DNA of 64,000 nucleotides from Desmonostoc vinosum HA7617-LM4 (GTDB lineage: Bacteria; Cyanobacteriota; Cyanobacteriia; Cyanobacteriales; Nostocaceae), in contig JAHHHC010000005.1 in the NCBI GenBank assembly GCA_019359515.1, positions 186,001 to 250,000 of the forward strand, given 5' to 3'. The notes below the pieces were generated by a model. The model saw only the letters and a program-made list of their open reading frames with translations. It did no database searches and was not told where the DNA came from. Shown here piece by piece: positions 45,289-53,354 of the stretch (the first letter of the stretch is position 1; each line of letters starts with the position of its first letter). The position numbers and the translations under genes were made by a program.

Positions 45289-45625
45289 AACCTACATTCC
45301 GCACTCTCAACTGTCATATAAACTAAGTTCCTTGCTGCAAAACTACAAAATACTTGGCCAGGAGAGAGTCAGCAGCATAATGAAATTACTTGACCAAAAC
45401 AGAAGTAGTAGCCACAAAACACTACTGATTATCTTAAAATTCGCTTGAGATAAATTAATGCTATTGTCTCTCCGACTAATATCACTATACGTTTTGTTTT
45501 TTCGTCCAAAAGTTTTGCAAATTAGTCCAGCTGAACGCTGTATTATTACGCCAATTTAAGTTTTGTGATGCCTAGTTACAATTTAAGTGTTGTACGGTTG
45601 TGATCAGACAAACCTGCTATTACAT
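45289..45625. other. Intergenic region
   Basis: AT-rich gap of about 340 bp between the methyltransferase stop and the convergent minus-strand transcript. The 95-codon frame 45161-45448 is an off-frame shadow of the methyltransferase end. Nothing else was recognised. Confidence 0.45.
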
Positions 45626-45653
45626 TAAAAAAGGCTCCTGCTATGCAGGAACC
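45626..45653 (-). terminator. Rho-independent terminator, minus strand
   Basis: Read on the minus strand: GGTTCCTG, loop CATAG, CAGGAGCC, then TTTTTT. The stem and U-tract have classic form and it lies 40 bp past the stop of the 59-residue gene at 45693, which supports that gene being transcribed. A second inverted repeat, AGACGACACC/GGTGTCGTCT (45681-45710), overlaps the gene stop. Confidence 0.8.
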
Positions 45654-45692
45654 AAAATCAAACTCTAATTTGACTGATTAAGACGACACCTT

Positions 45693-45872
45693 TTATTCCT
45701 GGTGTCGTCTGCTATTTTTACTCTTCTCATCCTTCTCGCTACTTTGTAACACAACCAAAGTATTGAGAACTGGTGGTAAAACCAAATGGTAGCTACCCCG
45801 TAAATCAGGAATAACAACGCAAATCAACAATGCAGCCACTGCGATACTAACAGTGAAATTTTTGCTGTGCAT
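45693..45872 (-). CDS. Small exported or membrane protein, 59 residues
   Basis: From ATG 45872: MHSKNFTVSIAVAALLICVV shows a short basic start and a hydrophobic helix, a probable signal peptide or anchor. The rest (RGSYHLVLPPVLNTLVVLQS, then a Lys/Ser-rich tail SEKDEKSKNSRRHQE) has no recognised domain. TTG 45884 is an alternative start. Support comes from the terminator just downstream on the same strand. Function unknown. Confidence 0.55.
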   Translation of the reverse strand: MHSKNFTVSIAVAALLICVVIPDLRGSYHLVLPPVLNTLVVLQSSEKDEKSKNSRRHQE

Positions 45873-46513
45873 ACGTTTTTCCAAAAACGATAATTACACT
45901 GTTGCACATACTGCACTACATCAACATCAGTAAACTTACTAAGTAATTTCTATTAACTATTATTATTACTATTTGAGCCTATACAAATAAACCCAAAAAT
46001 TAAGTAGTTGAAATCACTTAGCTGTATAGTGTAAGTACTGAAAAAGTAATAGAGACGTAGAGTTATATAAATTCTTTAAAAGTTGAAACATAGTGTTTAT
46101 AAAGGTTTGACGAACCTCTTGGTTAATCACTGAGGAATAATATTTATTTATATGTAATGTAATTAACGTGCTGCTTGATGATTTCTTCCTCAATTATATC
46201 TCTCGAAATTTTTTCTGATCTGATTTTAAGAATTGATTATTATGATGTTAATTACATCACAAAATCAGCAATTCCTAAATCATAGAGTGACTACAAAGCA
46301 ATTGAACTTTGTTGCATAAAGCATACAAGCATTATAGATTTTAAATTAAATGAATTCTGGTAACGGAATTGAAACGTCAGCAATTTATCAGGCGATCGCG
46401 CAGTTGACTAAAGATCGATAATTCAGAGCGATCGCCTTACGCTCCAACAGTCCTTATAATGAGATGTATCATAAACGTGATGCCATTTTGGTTGATAGAT
46501 TTGGAGCGATCAC
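45873..46513. other. Intergenic region, AT-rich then HIP1-rich
   Basis: Up to about 46360 the DNA is AT-rich without coding signal. From 46370 GCGATCGC-containing fragments appear, and a short frame ending ILVDRFGAITCIERVQKH overlaps the start of the HicA-like pseudogene. This might be the tail of its lost antitoxin partner, but similarity is too weak to call it. Confidence 0.45.
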
Positions 46514-46747
46514 ATGTATTGAGCGCGTTCAAAAGCACTAAAGCTAGGTTTTACTAACTTGCCTACTGCTGGCTCACATCATGTTTTTCAGTATCCATCA
46601 TCTGGAGCGTGAGTAATTTTGCCAGGGTATGAAAAAAAGGCATATGTCTATGCTGTGCATTTGGTCACTTTACGCCGAATACTTGTAGAGAATGGTTTAA
46701 TTGATAAGATTGCTTTTGACAGTTTTCTAGAAAAGATACCTAGTTAA
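46514..46747 (+). pseudogene. HicA-like toxin pseudogene, two internal stops
   Basis: A single frame reads KALKLGFTNLPTAGSHHVFQ, YPSSGA, a TGA stop (46610-46612), then VILPGYEKKAYVYAVHLVTL and RRILVENGLIDKIAFDSFLE, ending KIPS and TAA. GSHHVF with its upstream aromatic/Gly text is the hallmark of HicA mRNA interferases (dsRBD-like fold, catalytic His). A second TGA follows the apparent ATG (46520-46522). No frameshift is needed, so two point mutations are enough to explain the loss. HicA toxins inhibit translation; the gene is presumably inactive unless the stops are read through. Confidence 0.75.
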
Positions 46748-46839
46748 ATGCGATCGCAGTCTCAAAGAGCTATCGCACTCAAGTGGGCGCAAACAGCGTC
46801 ACCGTAATCCTAGCAGCACTGAGTCCTTTACATCTACTG

Positions 46840-46989
46840 CGACAAACAATTTGTTAATCCACAACTCAAAAAGTTGCGTCATTGATTGTGTTAAATCCAG
46901 TCAGCCGGTACTACTCACCTTCAAATCGCTGAATTTACTATTCCCGACAAACAATTTGTTAACGACGATAAATATCTTGTTAATCGACA
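46840..46989. mobile_element. Transposon-end-like repeat cluster (TnsB-type sites)
   Basis: CGACAAACAATTTGTTAA occurs exactly at 46840-46857 and 46945-46962; a third, diverged unit CGATAAATATCTTGTTAA is at 46966-46983, 21 bp after the second, and closes with TCGACA (46984-46989). On the minus strand the end reads TGTCGATTAACAAG, with the 5'-TGT start of Tn7/Mu/Tn5053-type transposons, including CRISPR-associated ones of cyanobacteria. A looser unit (ATTGATTGTGTTAA) lies near 46880. No transposase or opposite end was found, so this would be a solitary remnant. Confidence 0.5.
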
Positions 46990-47139
46990 TCGGTAGAAGT
47001 AAGCAGAAACTGAACACCTTTTGAACTGGAAAACGAGTACTCCGTTGAGACAAACTACATCATATGGTTCTTCAAGTTGAAGTACCAATAGATTACAAGC
47101 AACAAAAAAGCAAAAAATTAGGACTTAGAGGTTTTTAAT

Positions 47140-47409
47140 ATGCTGAAGCGCACTTTTTTACCATTTTTTCTGGGTGGAATCACGTTATTGAGTTGGGGAC
47201 TAACATCTCCAACTATGGCGAAATCTCCTGAGTTAACGACAGAACTAAACACAGAGCTAAAAGCAGAAGCACCCTTTGAAGGGTGTCACTACAAACAGGG
47301 AAAGTTCACTCTTGGTTCAACAGTAACACAAGATGATGGAAAGTTATATGTATGTGTGAATGACTTCAACAGTGGTGGTAAGTATGCGTGGCGACTTCAG
47401 CCGAAGTAG
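47140..47409 (+). CDS. Small secreted protein with two Cys
   Basis: An 89-residue product with a signal peptide (MLKRTFLPFFLGGITLLSWG, cleavage near TMAKS). The mature part contains APFEGCHYKQGKFTLGSTV and GKLYVCVNDFNSGGKYAWRL, which could fold as a small disulfide-bonded beta domain, like the C-terminal part of some cyanobacterial exported proteins. No family is recognised. A good terminator follows about 70 bp downstream. Function unknown. Confidence 0.7.
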   Translation: MLKRTFLPFFLGGITLLSWGLTSPTMAKSPELTTELNTELKAEAPFEGCHYKQGKFTLGSTVTQDDGKLYVCVNDFNSGGKYAWRLQPK

Positions 47410-47480
47410 AATGCACAGAATTTTATAGAAAACAGCATACTTTCAAATTAGCTTTGAGTGGGTTTGGAGTCCGGTAAAAT

Positions 47481-47510
47481 GAAAATGCCCTCATAAGAGA
47501 GGGCTTTTCA
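47481..47510 (+). terminator. Rho-independent terminator
   Basis: GCCCTC (47487-47492), loop ATAAGA, GAGGGC (47499-47504), followed by TTTTC; flanking AAAA can pair with the TTTT. It ends the transcript of the small secreted-protein gene. Confidence 0.82.
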
Positions 47511-47662
47511 TATTTTGAGCTAAAAACTGGTAGTCTGTCCGGATTATCAGTTGTAAGGATTCAGGTCTAGTATTGCGGAAGTAAAGAAGGGCGAGACTGA
47601 GGATTAATAGAGTTAGCAAATAACCGTTATAAACACGCTCATTGTAGCAGCTTAAATGCTGA

Positions 47663-47917
47663 TTAGCTTAACCACTTGCCATCTAGGGCAACATGAGTGA
47701 TACCCATAGCAGCCTGCTCGAATGTAGCGCGAAAACGCTGTTCGCTCTGTTGTAGTTTCTCTTGCGCCTGCTGGCGCTGGTGTAGGTCGCGGCTAATGAA
47801 GTAGTAAAGTAGAGCCAAAAGAGCCAAATTCAATAAGGATGCTTCTGTAGTCAGAGCAGAGATTAGACCTCTTGCAAAAGTCCCAGATGCGTGGGAGAAG
47901 TTAAGTTGAGGAAGGGA
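47663..47917 (-). pseudogene. Sensor-kinase/PAS fragment (remnant)
   Basis: An 84-codon frame with no start codon: TM-like text GLISALTTEASLLNLALLAL with LYYFISRDLHQRQQAQEKLQ, then QSEQRFRATFEQAAMGITHV and ALDGKWLS before TAA. SEQRFRATFEQAAMGI is the standard start of a PAS domain following a TM segment in hybrid sensor kinases and GGDEF proteins. The upstream input domain and the whole kinase part are missing, so this is a fragment left by deletion or truncated transfer. Confidence 0.7.
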
Positions 47918-48078
47918 TCAGACGATTAAAGTTTGGAGACGATAAACTCAAGCAAGATGTCCCGATTTCTCAAGAATAGTGTATAAACGAACGCCATGAT
48001 TTCATTCTTAAAACGCGATCGCCTAATTTCTCTGTTAAAAATGAATGAGATGGTTGCTGTATATGGATTTGAGGTGAA

Positions 48079-48151
48079 TGGAGAATAGGGGATTTGAACC
48101 CCTGACCTCTGCGGTGCGATCGCAGCACTCTACCAGCTGAGCTAATTCCCC
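48079..48151 (-). tRNA. tRNA-Ala (anticodon CGC)
   Basis: A 73-base cloverleaf: acceptor GGGGAAT/ATTCTCC (one G-U), D arm GCTCAGCTGGTAGAGT, anticodon stem CTGCG/CGCAG with loop ATCGCAC giving anticodon CGC (codon GCG, alanine), T arm GGGGTTCGAATCCCC, discriminator A. CCA is not encoded. The anticodon stem and loop contain a GCGATCGC octamer. The flanking DNA on the low-coordinate side holds remnants of transferred genes, and tRNA genes are common integration sites, but no att repeat was seen. Confidence 0.93.
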
Positions 48152-48177
48152 TTAACGCCCTCTCACCATAGAGTATT

Positions 48178-48906
48178 CTAACATTCACTTACAGATGGCT
48201 GTGGCAAAGTTCGTGAATAGACTTCTTGTACTCGTTCTAGTTCTAAATCACTTAAGTAATCAACTGTCCAGTTACAGCGGCGCTGAAGCATATGAAATGG
48301 GTAAGTGTTTGCTACACCAACTACCTGCATCTGCGCTTGTTTTGCTGCTTGGATACCAGCTGGTGTATCTTCAATTGCTAAGCATTGTTGTGGTTGCAGA
48401 TTTAACTCTGGATATTCCTTATTCAGGCGTTCGACTGCCAGCAGATAACCATCAGGGTCTGGTTTACTGGTGGTAATGTCATCACCTGCAACGATAATTT
48501 TAAAATATTCAGCCAGCTTGGCGCGATGGAGTACCAATTCTATTTCTTGGCGAATCGCACCACTGACTAACCCTAGCTTGAGATGATGCGATCGCACTTG
48601 AAATATTAAGTCTTCTAAACCTGGATACAAAGGTAGTTTTTCTATCTTCTCTAGTTCTTGTACATAAGCTTGGGCTTTGCGGTACAGCAGCTGAGTCAAA
48701 TAGTTTTCATTAACTACTCTACCGCGATTATTTAGTAATGCAGCAAAACAAGCGCGATCGCTTCGTCCCAAAGAAGCTTGACGTTCATCAACTCTTTGGG
48801 GTTGGAGGTTTTCTGCAATCAGGATCTCATCTATTAGTTGTAGGTGGATTGGTTCATCGTTAATGATGACACCATTAAAATCGAACAAAACTACCTTTAA
48901 ACTCAT
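48178..48906 (-). CDS. HAD-superfamily phosphatase-like protein (beta-PGM type)
   Basis: A 242-residue HAD protein. Motif I reads VVLFDFNGVIINDEPIHLQL; the usual DxD is here DxN, so the acid/base Asp is Asn. Motif II (GLVSGAIRQEIE), motif III Lys (TTSKPDPDGYLLAVERL) and motif IV (AIEDTPAGIQAAKQA) are present, with a helical cap typical of beta-phosphoglucomutase. The loss may alter or lower phosphatase activity. ATG 48906 overlaps the TGA of the upstream methyltransferase (ATGA), so translation is coupled; a joint role in one pathway is likely but unknown. Confidence 0.9.
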   Translation of the reverse strand: MSLKVVLFDFNGVIINDEPIHLQLIDEILIAENLQPQRVDERQASLGRSDRACFAALLNNRGRVVNENYLTQLLYRKAQAYVQELEKIEKLPLYPGLEDLIFQVRSHHLKLGLVSGAIRQEIELVLHRAKLAEYFKIIVAGDDITTSKPDPDGYLLAVERLNKEYPELNLQPQQCLAIEDTPAGIQAAKQAQMQVVGVANTYPFHMLQRRCNWTVDYLSDLELERVQEVYSRTLPQPSVSEC

Positions 48907-49802
48907 GCCATTATGCCAAACGCTGGAGAGCCAAGCTCCCCCCAATCATTATTATCTATTGTGGTGTCTATTGATGTGCGAGTATACTGCTGTGCATTAT
49001 TGACTGGCGTCGGTTTAATACCGCTACTTAGTTGATGTATCCACCAAACATCATAGGTTCTAACTGCTTCAAATCCTGCTGACCCCATACTTGCATCTAT
49101 ATTGCCATCAGCATACTCACGAATATATGGTTCTTCAAAAATATTATTGAGCCAATCTAACTGACGCAGGGTTTTTTGATTACCATCTAAAGTTAGTACT
49201 TGTCCGCCAGCTACTAGTAACCGAAAGCTTTCTCGCAGAATTTCCCGGCATACTACATTTGGTGTTTCATGGAATAGCAAAGCAGCTGTGACTAAATCGA
49301 AACAAGCGTCACTGAAACTTGTTTTTTCAGCATTGCCATGTTGCCAGACTATTTCTAAACCTGCGGTTTTGGCTTTATCTTCAGCCCTCACCAGCATATA
49401 TGGAGATAAATCTAAACCAATAACTTCTGCTTGGGGGAAAGCCTGCTTTAACATCAACGTAGTGGAACCTGTACCGCAGCCTAAATCTAGGATACGTCGT
49501 GGTTGTACCTTGACGGCATCAATTAAAGCCTGACGCACCAAAGTTTCGTTGGGTGGTAGAACATATTCAGTAATCGGATCGTAGGAAACCGCAGCTCGAT
49601 AGTTGAGATATCCATCCTTGATACCGTGAAAATTTTGGCTACTGTAGTACTGGGGAAATGTTACATCGGCTTGTCGGAAGCGATCGCTTTCTCTCTCCCA
49701 GTCAATACTATCAGCGTAACGTCGCCATTTATCCTCATCAATCAAAAGACGGAATACAGGAGATAAAAAGCGCTCCCAGATGGTATCTTGTTGCACAGCC
49801 AT
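48903..49802 (-). CDS. Class I SAM-dependent methyltransferase
   Basis: A 299-residue enzyme. An N-terminal region of about 110 residues precedes the SAM-binding motif RRILDLGCGTGSTTLMLKQA. VIGLDLSPYMLVRAEDKA, then FDLVTAALLFHETPN, complete the class I fold. This resembles UbiE/COQ5-like or methyltransf_25 enzymes; the substrate is unknown. The gene is in one operon with, and overlaps by 4 bp, the HAD gene downstream. Start ATG 49802. Confidence 0.9.
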   Translation of the reverse strand: MAVQQDTIWERFLSPVFRLLIDEDKWRRYADSIDWERESDRFRQADVTFPQYYSSQNFHGIKDGYLNYRAAVSYDPITEYVLPPNETLVRQALIDAVKVQPRRILDLGCGTGSTTLMLKQAFPQAEVIGLDLSPYMLVRAEDKAKTAGLEIVWQHGNAEKTSFSDACFDLVTAALLFHETPNVVCREILRESFRLLVAGGQVLTLDGNQKTLRQLDWLNNIFEEPYIREYADGNIDASMGSAGFEAVRTYDVWWIHQLSSGIKPTPVNNAQQYTRTSIDTTIDNNDWGELGSPAFGIMA

Positions 49803-50168
49803 AGAAGTAGTTAAAATTTAGGTTATTTTCCTTACAAATTCTACCAGAGTCATTTTCTACCGATGGCGGGCAGGTTGGCAATCGAATTATTGTGTAATAT
49901 AGTTGTAGTATAAATATATTGCTGAAAAACTATCATGCCAAATTTAACTTATATAAAAGAGTAAAACTAGGCTTTTAATTAAGTAAGTCAGTGAGAAAAA
50001 TTCAATGTACATATATGAAAAAATATAAATTATCCGTAGTTCGTAGAGTGTATTACGCCTTCAAATTGTTGACGGTGCGGCGCTACGCGACAACACACCC
50101 TACATTGAAATTTCTTGACTAGGCTTTTAATTTCAAATTTCGCCTAAAAAATTCAAACAAGTAAAAAT
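49803..50168. other. Divergent intergenic region with short MITE-like repeat
   Basis: AT-rich DNA between the methyltransferase and rtcB. At 50043-50103 lies a 61-bp imperfect inverted repeat, GTAGAGTGTATTA matched by CAACACACCCTAC, with the dispersed text GACGGTGCGGCGCTACGCGA inside; it shares its right end with the 25003-25067 copy. No gene. Confidence 0.6.
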
Positions 50169-53100
50169 ATGCCCTACGAAAAGTTAGAAATTACCACGCC
50201 AGCCCCCGTCCTTTCTTGGGCGAATCACCCTTTGGGTTCAGAAGAAATCAAGATGGTGAAGAATGTAGCATCGCTACCATTTGTGTTTAAGCATGTAGCT
50301 TTGATGCCAGATGTACATTTAGGTAAAGGTGCTTTAGTTGGTTCAGTAATTGCTACGAAAGAAGCAATTATACCTGCTGCTGTCGGTGTTGATATTGGTT
50401 GCTTTGTGGGAGATACTTTAATTCCTCTGGTAGATGGTCAATCTTACCGCATTCAAGACCTAGTGGATTGGGGCAAAGAGTTTATAGTCTACGCTTGTTC
50501 ACCAACAGGAAGAATCGTTGCAGCCAAGGCAACAGCCAAGTTAACTAGACGGAATGCCCCACTTGTAAAAGTGATTTTAGATAACGCAGAAGAAATTATC
50601 TGTACCCCCGAACATCAATTTATGCTTCGGGATGGAACTTATAGAGAAGCTCAGTCACTGCAAGCGGGAACTTCCTTAATGCCCTTTTACTCCCAAACTG
50701 ACAAAGATGGCTATACCCTGATTGCTCAGCCGTACTCTAGCAAATGGCAAAAAGCACACTGGATTATTGCCAAATCTGGGTTGCTTGGCAAGATTACCAA
50801 ATTTGAGGGACAGAGAACCTATGCAGAGCGAGGAACTAAAAACATCCTCCAGTATATGCAGCAGCAGCCAGAACATTTTAAAAATGCAGTTACAGATAAT
50901 GGTCGTCGGGGTAAGCAATATCTAGTTAAATACAACACGAGTGAAAAAGGGAGAGCAAAATCTCAGGAAATTGCTAATCGCAACTATACTTGCGAAATTT
51001 GTGCAATGGAAGTTAAAACTCCTATCGGACTCCATAACCATCCTACAAAAGAACATCAATGCAATCACAAAGTTGCCGCAGTAATTTCTCTAAATTACAC
51101 CGAGGATGTTTACTGTCTCACAGTACCGGAACACCATAACTTTGCGCTTACAGCTGGGGTGTTTGTTCATAATTGCGGGATGAGTGCCATCAAAACACCA
51201 TTTACTGCTGAAAAATTGGAAGGCAAACTCAAGAAAATCCGCTTGGATATTGAAGCAGCAATTCCTACTGGGTTCAGCGAAAACAAAGATGTAGAAAAAA
51301 CTGTTACTAATTGGCAAAGGTGGCGTGACTTCAAAGACTTGCATCCAGGAGTGCAAGATTTGCAAGGCAAAGCAATGAGACAAATGGGTTCTCTCGGTGG
51401 TGGAAATCATTTTTTAGAAGTGTGCCTCGATACAGAAAACCAAGTTTGGCTAATGTTGCATTCTGGTTCGCGCAACATCGGCAATAACTTAGCTCAATGC
51501 CATATTCACACAGCCAAAGAATTACTCAAGCTGGCAGGTAATCACTTACCTGACCCTGATTTATCATACTTTGTGGCTGGGACGCCAGAATTCCGTGCAT
51601 ACTGGAATGATTTGCAGTGGGCGCAAGACTACGCGCGTGTCAACCGCGATGTGATGATGGCGCGTTTCAAGCGCATTGTTGAAAAACATCTAGCTGGCGG
51701 CAAGGCAATCAAACCCCTTTTAGAGGTAAATTGTCATCACAATTACGCCGAAAAAGAAGTGCATTTTGATGAAGATGTGTACGTTACTCGTAAGGGTGCA
51801 GTACGCGCACAGACTGAAGATTATGGAATTATCCCTGGTTCAATGGGGGCAAAATCTTTCATTGTTAAAGGTAAAGGTAATGCCCATAGCTTCTGTTCTT
51901 GCTTTCCAGCGGGGACTCAAGTATTAACAGAATTAGGGTTGATGAATATTGAAGATGTATTTAATTCATCGCAACCGATTAAGTTAATATCCTACAACCA
52001 ACAACTGCAAAAATTTGAGGCCAAGAGTATCTTAGAGCAAAGCGATCGCCTTGCTTTAGTACAAACGTATTCATTTTCTCAAACTAGACGCAGATTAGAC
52101 AACACAATTACTTGTACTCCCGATCATCCTTTTGCTACTTATGAGCAAGGAAAACTCACATATGAGCCAATTGACAACATAGCTTTAGCCGCCGGGGGCG
52201 CAATTGTACCTACTCATGTTAATATTCGCTCTAACTTAACATGGGAAGAACAAGATATAAACTTCTACTATTTACTTGGCGTGATTTTAGCAGACGGTAC
52301 AATTCATCTCAAACAGCGAAAAAATGCACCGGAAATAAATAGTAGACCACGCGAGGGTAAATACTTAAATGCTTATGTACGTATCTACCAATCTTCAGAA
52401 CCATCTAAGCAAGAGTTTGTCAAATATTTAGAGAAACTTTTGCATTCATACACTCATGAAGTTTCGCTCAGAACCCAAAAACCCAGAAATGCTAATTTGA
52501 GAGGAAAAGCAATCACTGGCTGGGGACTAGTTGAAATAACTGTGAGTGACTTATCCTTCGTGGAAAAAGTCAAGGAACTTATTCCAAATTTATCTAATAT
52601 TCTGCTAGCTAATCCATATTTGGCACTTTATTTTCTCGCGGGATATTTAGATGGTGATGGCACACATAACAGAAATACTGTATCTATTAGTATTAGCAAA
52701 AAACCAATGTTTACCATCTTGATTACTGCGCTATTGTCTTTAGGCGTGGCTTACAAAGTTTACCGCAATCGGAATAACTATGTAGTAGAGTTCCGGGATA
52801 ATGAAACTTTAAATAAGTTACGCACAATTTGCCAGCGCCTGATCATAGATGAACCACCACAAAGGCTCTATGCTGATAAATTACTTTTGGCTCAATCTCT
52901 GACTGGAGGTAAATTAAAGTGTGATGATCTCACTTCTTTAGCCAAAGCAGGAAAAATGGTAAACGTTGCCAAATTTCAGGGGCAATTTATTGATGATAGC
53001 TTGGCTATGAATCGAGTAATTAAAGTTGATGCGGGTGAAAAATATTTACCAGTTTATAACTTTACTGTAGAAGACAATCATAATTACATTGTCTTTACTG

Positions 53101-53354
53101 AATATTACACGCCAATTCTAGTGCATAATTGCAGTCATGGTGCTGGTCGGCTACTGTCTAGAAATAAGGCAAAAAACACTTACACTCTTGATGATTTAAT
53201 TGCCCAAACAAAGGGCGTAGAGTGTCGCAAAGATGAAGGTGTACTAGATGAGATTCCAGGTGCTTATAAACCGATAGATGAGGTGATGAACAACCAATCT
53301 GACCTTGTGGAAGTTGTAGCAACGCTCAAGCAAGTTGTTTGTGTCAAAGGTTAA
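50169..53354 (+). CDS. rtcB: RNA-splicing ligase RtcB with two inteins
   Basis: GTP/Mn-dependent ligase that joins RNA 2',3'-cyclic phosphate and 5'-OH ends (tRNA splicing and repair). The precursor has 1061 residues: exteins 1-77, 336-577 and 988-1061 join to a normal 393-residue RtcB. Two inteins (residues 78-335 and 578-987) interrupt it. Extein motifs are HVALMPDVHLGKG, VGVDIG/CGMSA (intein 1 sits before the metal-binding Cys), SLGGGNHFLEVCLD, LHSGSRNIGNN, and SFCS/CSHGAGR (intein 2 sits just before the motif with the GMP-attached His). Both inteins start with Cys and end HN, with +1 Cys, so both should splice. The gene stands alone. Confidence 0.96.
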   Translation: MPYEKLEITTPAPVLSWANHPLGSEEIKMVKNVASLPFVFKHVALMPDVHLGKGALVGSVIATKEAIIPAAVGVDIGCFVGDTLIPLVDGQSYRIQDLVDWGKEFIVYACSPTGRIVAAKATAKLTRRNAPLVKVILDNAEEIICTPEHQFMLRDGTYREAQSLQAGTSLMPFYSQTDKDGYTLIAQPYSSKWQKAHWIIAKSGLLGKITKFEGQRTYAERGTKNILQYMQQQPEHFKNAVTDNGRRGKQYLVKYNTSEKGRAKSQEIANRNYTCEICAMEVKTPIGLHNHPTKEHQCNHKVAAVISLNYTEDVYCLTVPEHHNFALTAGVFVHNCGMSAIKTPFTAEKLEGKLKKIRLDIEAAIPTGFSENKDVEKTVTNWQRWRDFKDLHPGVQDLQGKAMRQMGSLGGGNHFLEVCLDTENQVWLMLHSGSRNIGNNLAQCHIHTAKELLKLAGNHLPDPDLSYFVAGTPEFRAYWNDLQWAQDYARVNRDVMMARFKRIVEKHLAGGKAIKPLLEVNCHHNYAEKEVHFDEDVYVTRKGAVRAQTEDYGIIPGSMGAKSFIVKGKGNAHSFCSCFPAGTQVLTELGLMNIEDVFNSSQPIKLISYNQQLQKFEAKSILEQSDRLALVQTYSFSQTRRRLDNTITCTPDHPFATYEQGKLTYEPIDNIALAAGGAIVPTHVNIRSNLTWEEQDINFYYLLGVILADGTIHLKQRKNAPEINSRPREGKYLNAYVRIYQSSEPSKQEFVKYLEKLLHSYTHEVSLRTQKPRNANLRGKAITGWGLVEITVSDLSFVEKVKELIPNLSNILLANPYLALYFLAGYLDGDGTHNRNTVSISISKKPMFTILITALLSLGVAYKVYRNRNNYVVEFRDNETLNKLRTICQRLIIDEPPQRLYADKLLLAQSLTGGKLKCDDLTSLAKAGKMVNVAKFQGQFIDDSLAMNRVIKVDAGEKYLPVYNFTVEDNHNYIVFTEYYTPILVHNCSHGAGRLLSRNKAKNTYTLDDLIAQTKGVECRKDEGVLDEIPGAYKPIDEVMNNQSDLVEVVATLKQVVCVKG
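50400..51173 (+). other. RtcB intein 1, 258 residues
   Basis: Block A is CFVGDTLIPLVDGQSYRIQD; block B is ICTPEHQFMLRDGTYREA (TxxH); blocks F/G end the intein at YTEDVYCLTVPEHHNFALTA and VFVHN, followed by Cys. The middle holds no LAGLIDADG motif; instead CEICAMEV, LHNHPTKEHQC and NHKV give a Cys/His-rich (CxxC...HxH...C..H) stretch resembling a zinc ribbon or a decayed HNH endonuclease. At this length it is between mini-inteins and full inteins. Confidence 0.9.
51900..53129 (+). other. RtcB intein 2, 410 residues, LAGLIDADG type
   Basis: Block A is CFPAGTQVLTELGLMNIEDV; block B ITCTPDHPFATYEQGKLTYE. The DOD homing endonuclease has two motifs, YYLLGVILADGTIHL and ALYFLAGYLDGDGTHN, both with acidic catalytic residues, so it may still be active. 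Blocks F/G read VYNFTVEDNHNYIVFTEYY and TPILVHN, then Cys. Splicing Cys, TxxH His and the penultimate H/N are all kept. Confidence 0.92.

Noticed and set aside
45161-45448. 95-codon frame overlapping the TylF-like gene end
   Set aside because: Off-frame shadow, no domain.
47487-47670. Minus-strand frame with hydrophobic text (YLLTLLILSLALLYF)
   Set aside because: No start codon and it ends inside a terminator hairpin of the opposite gene; chance or heavily decayed.
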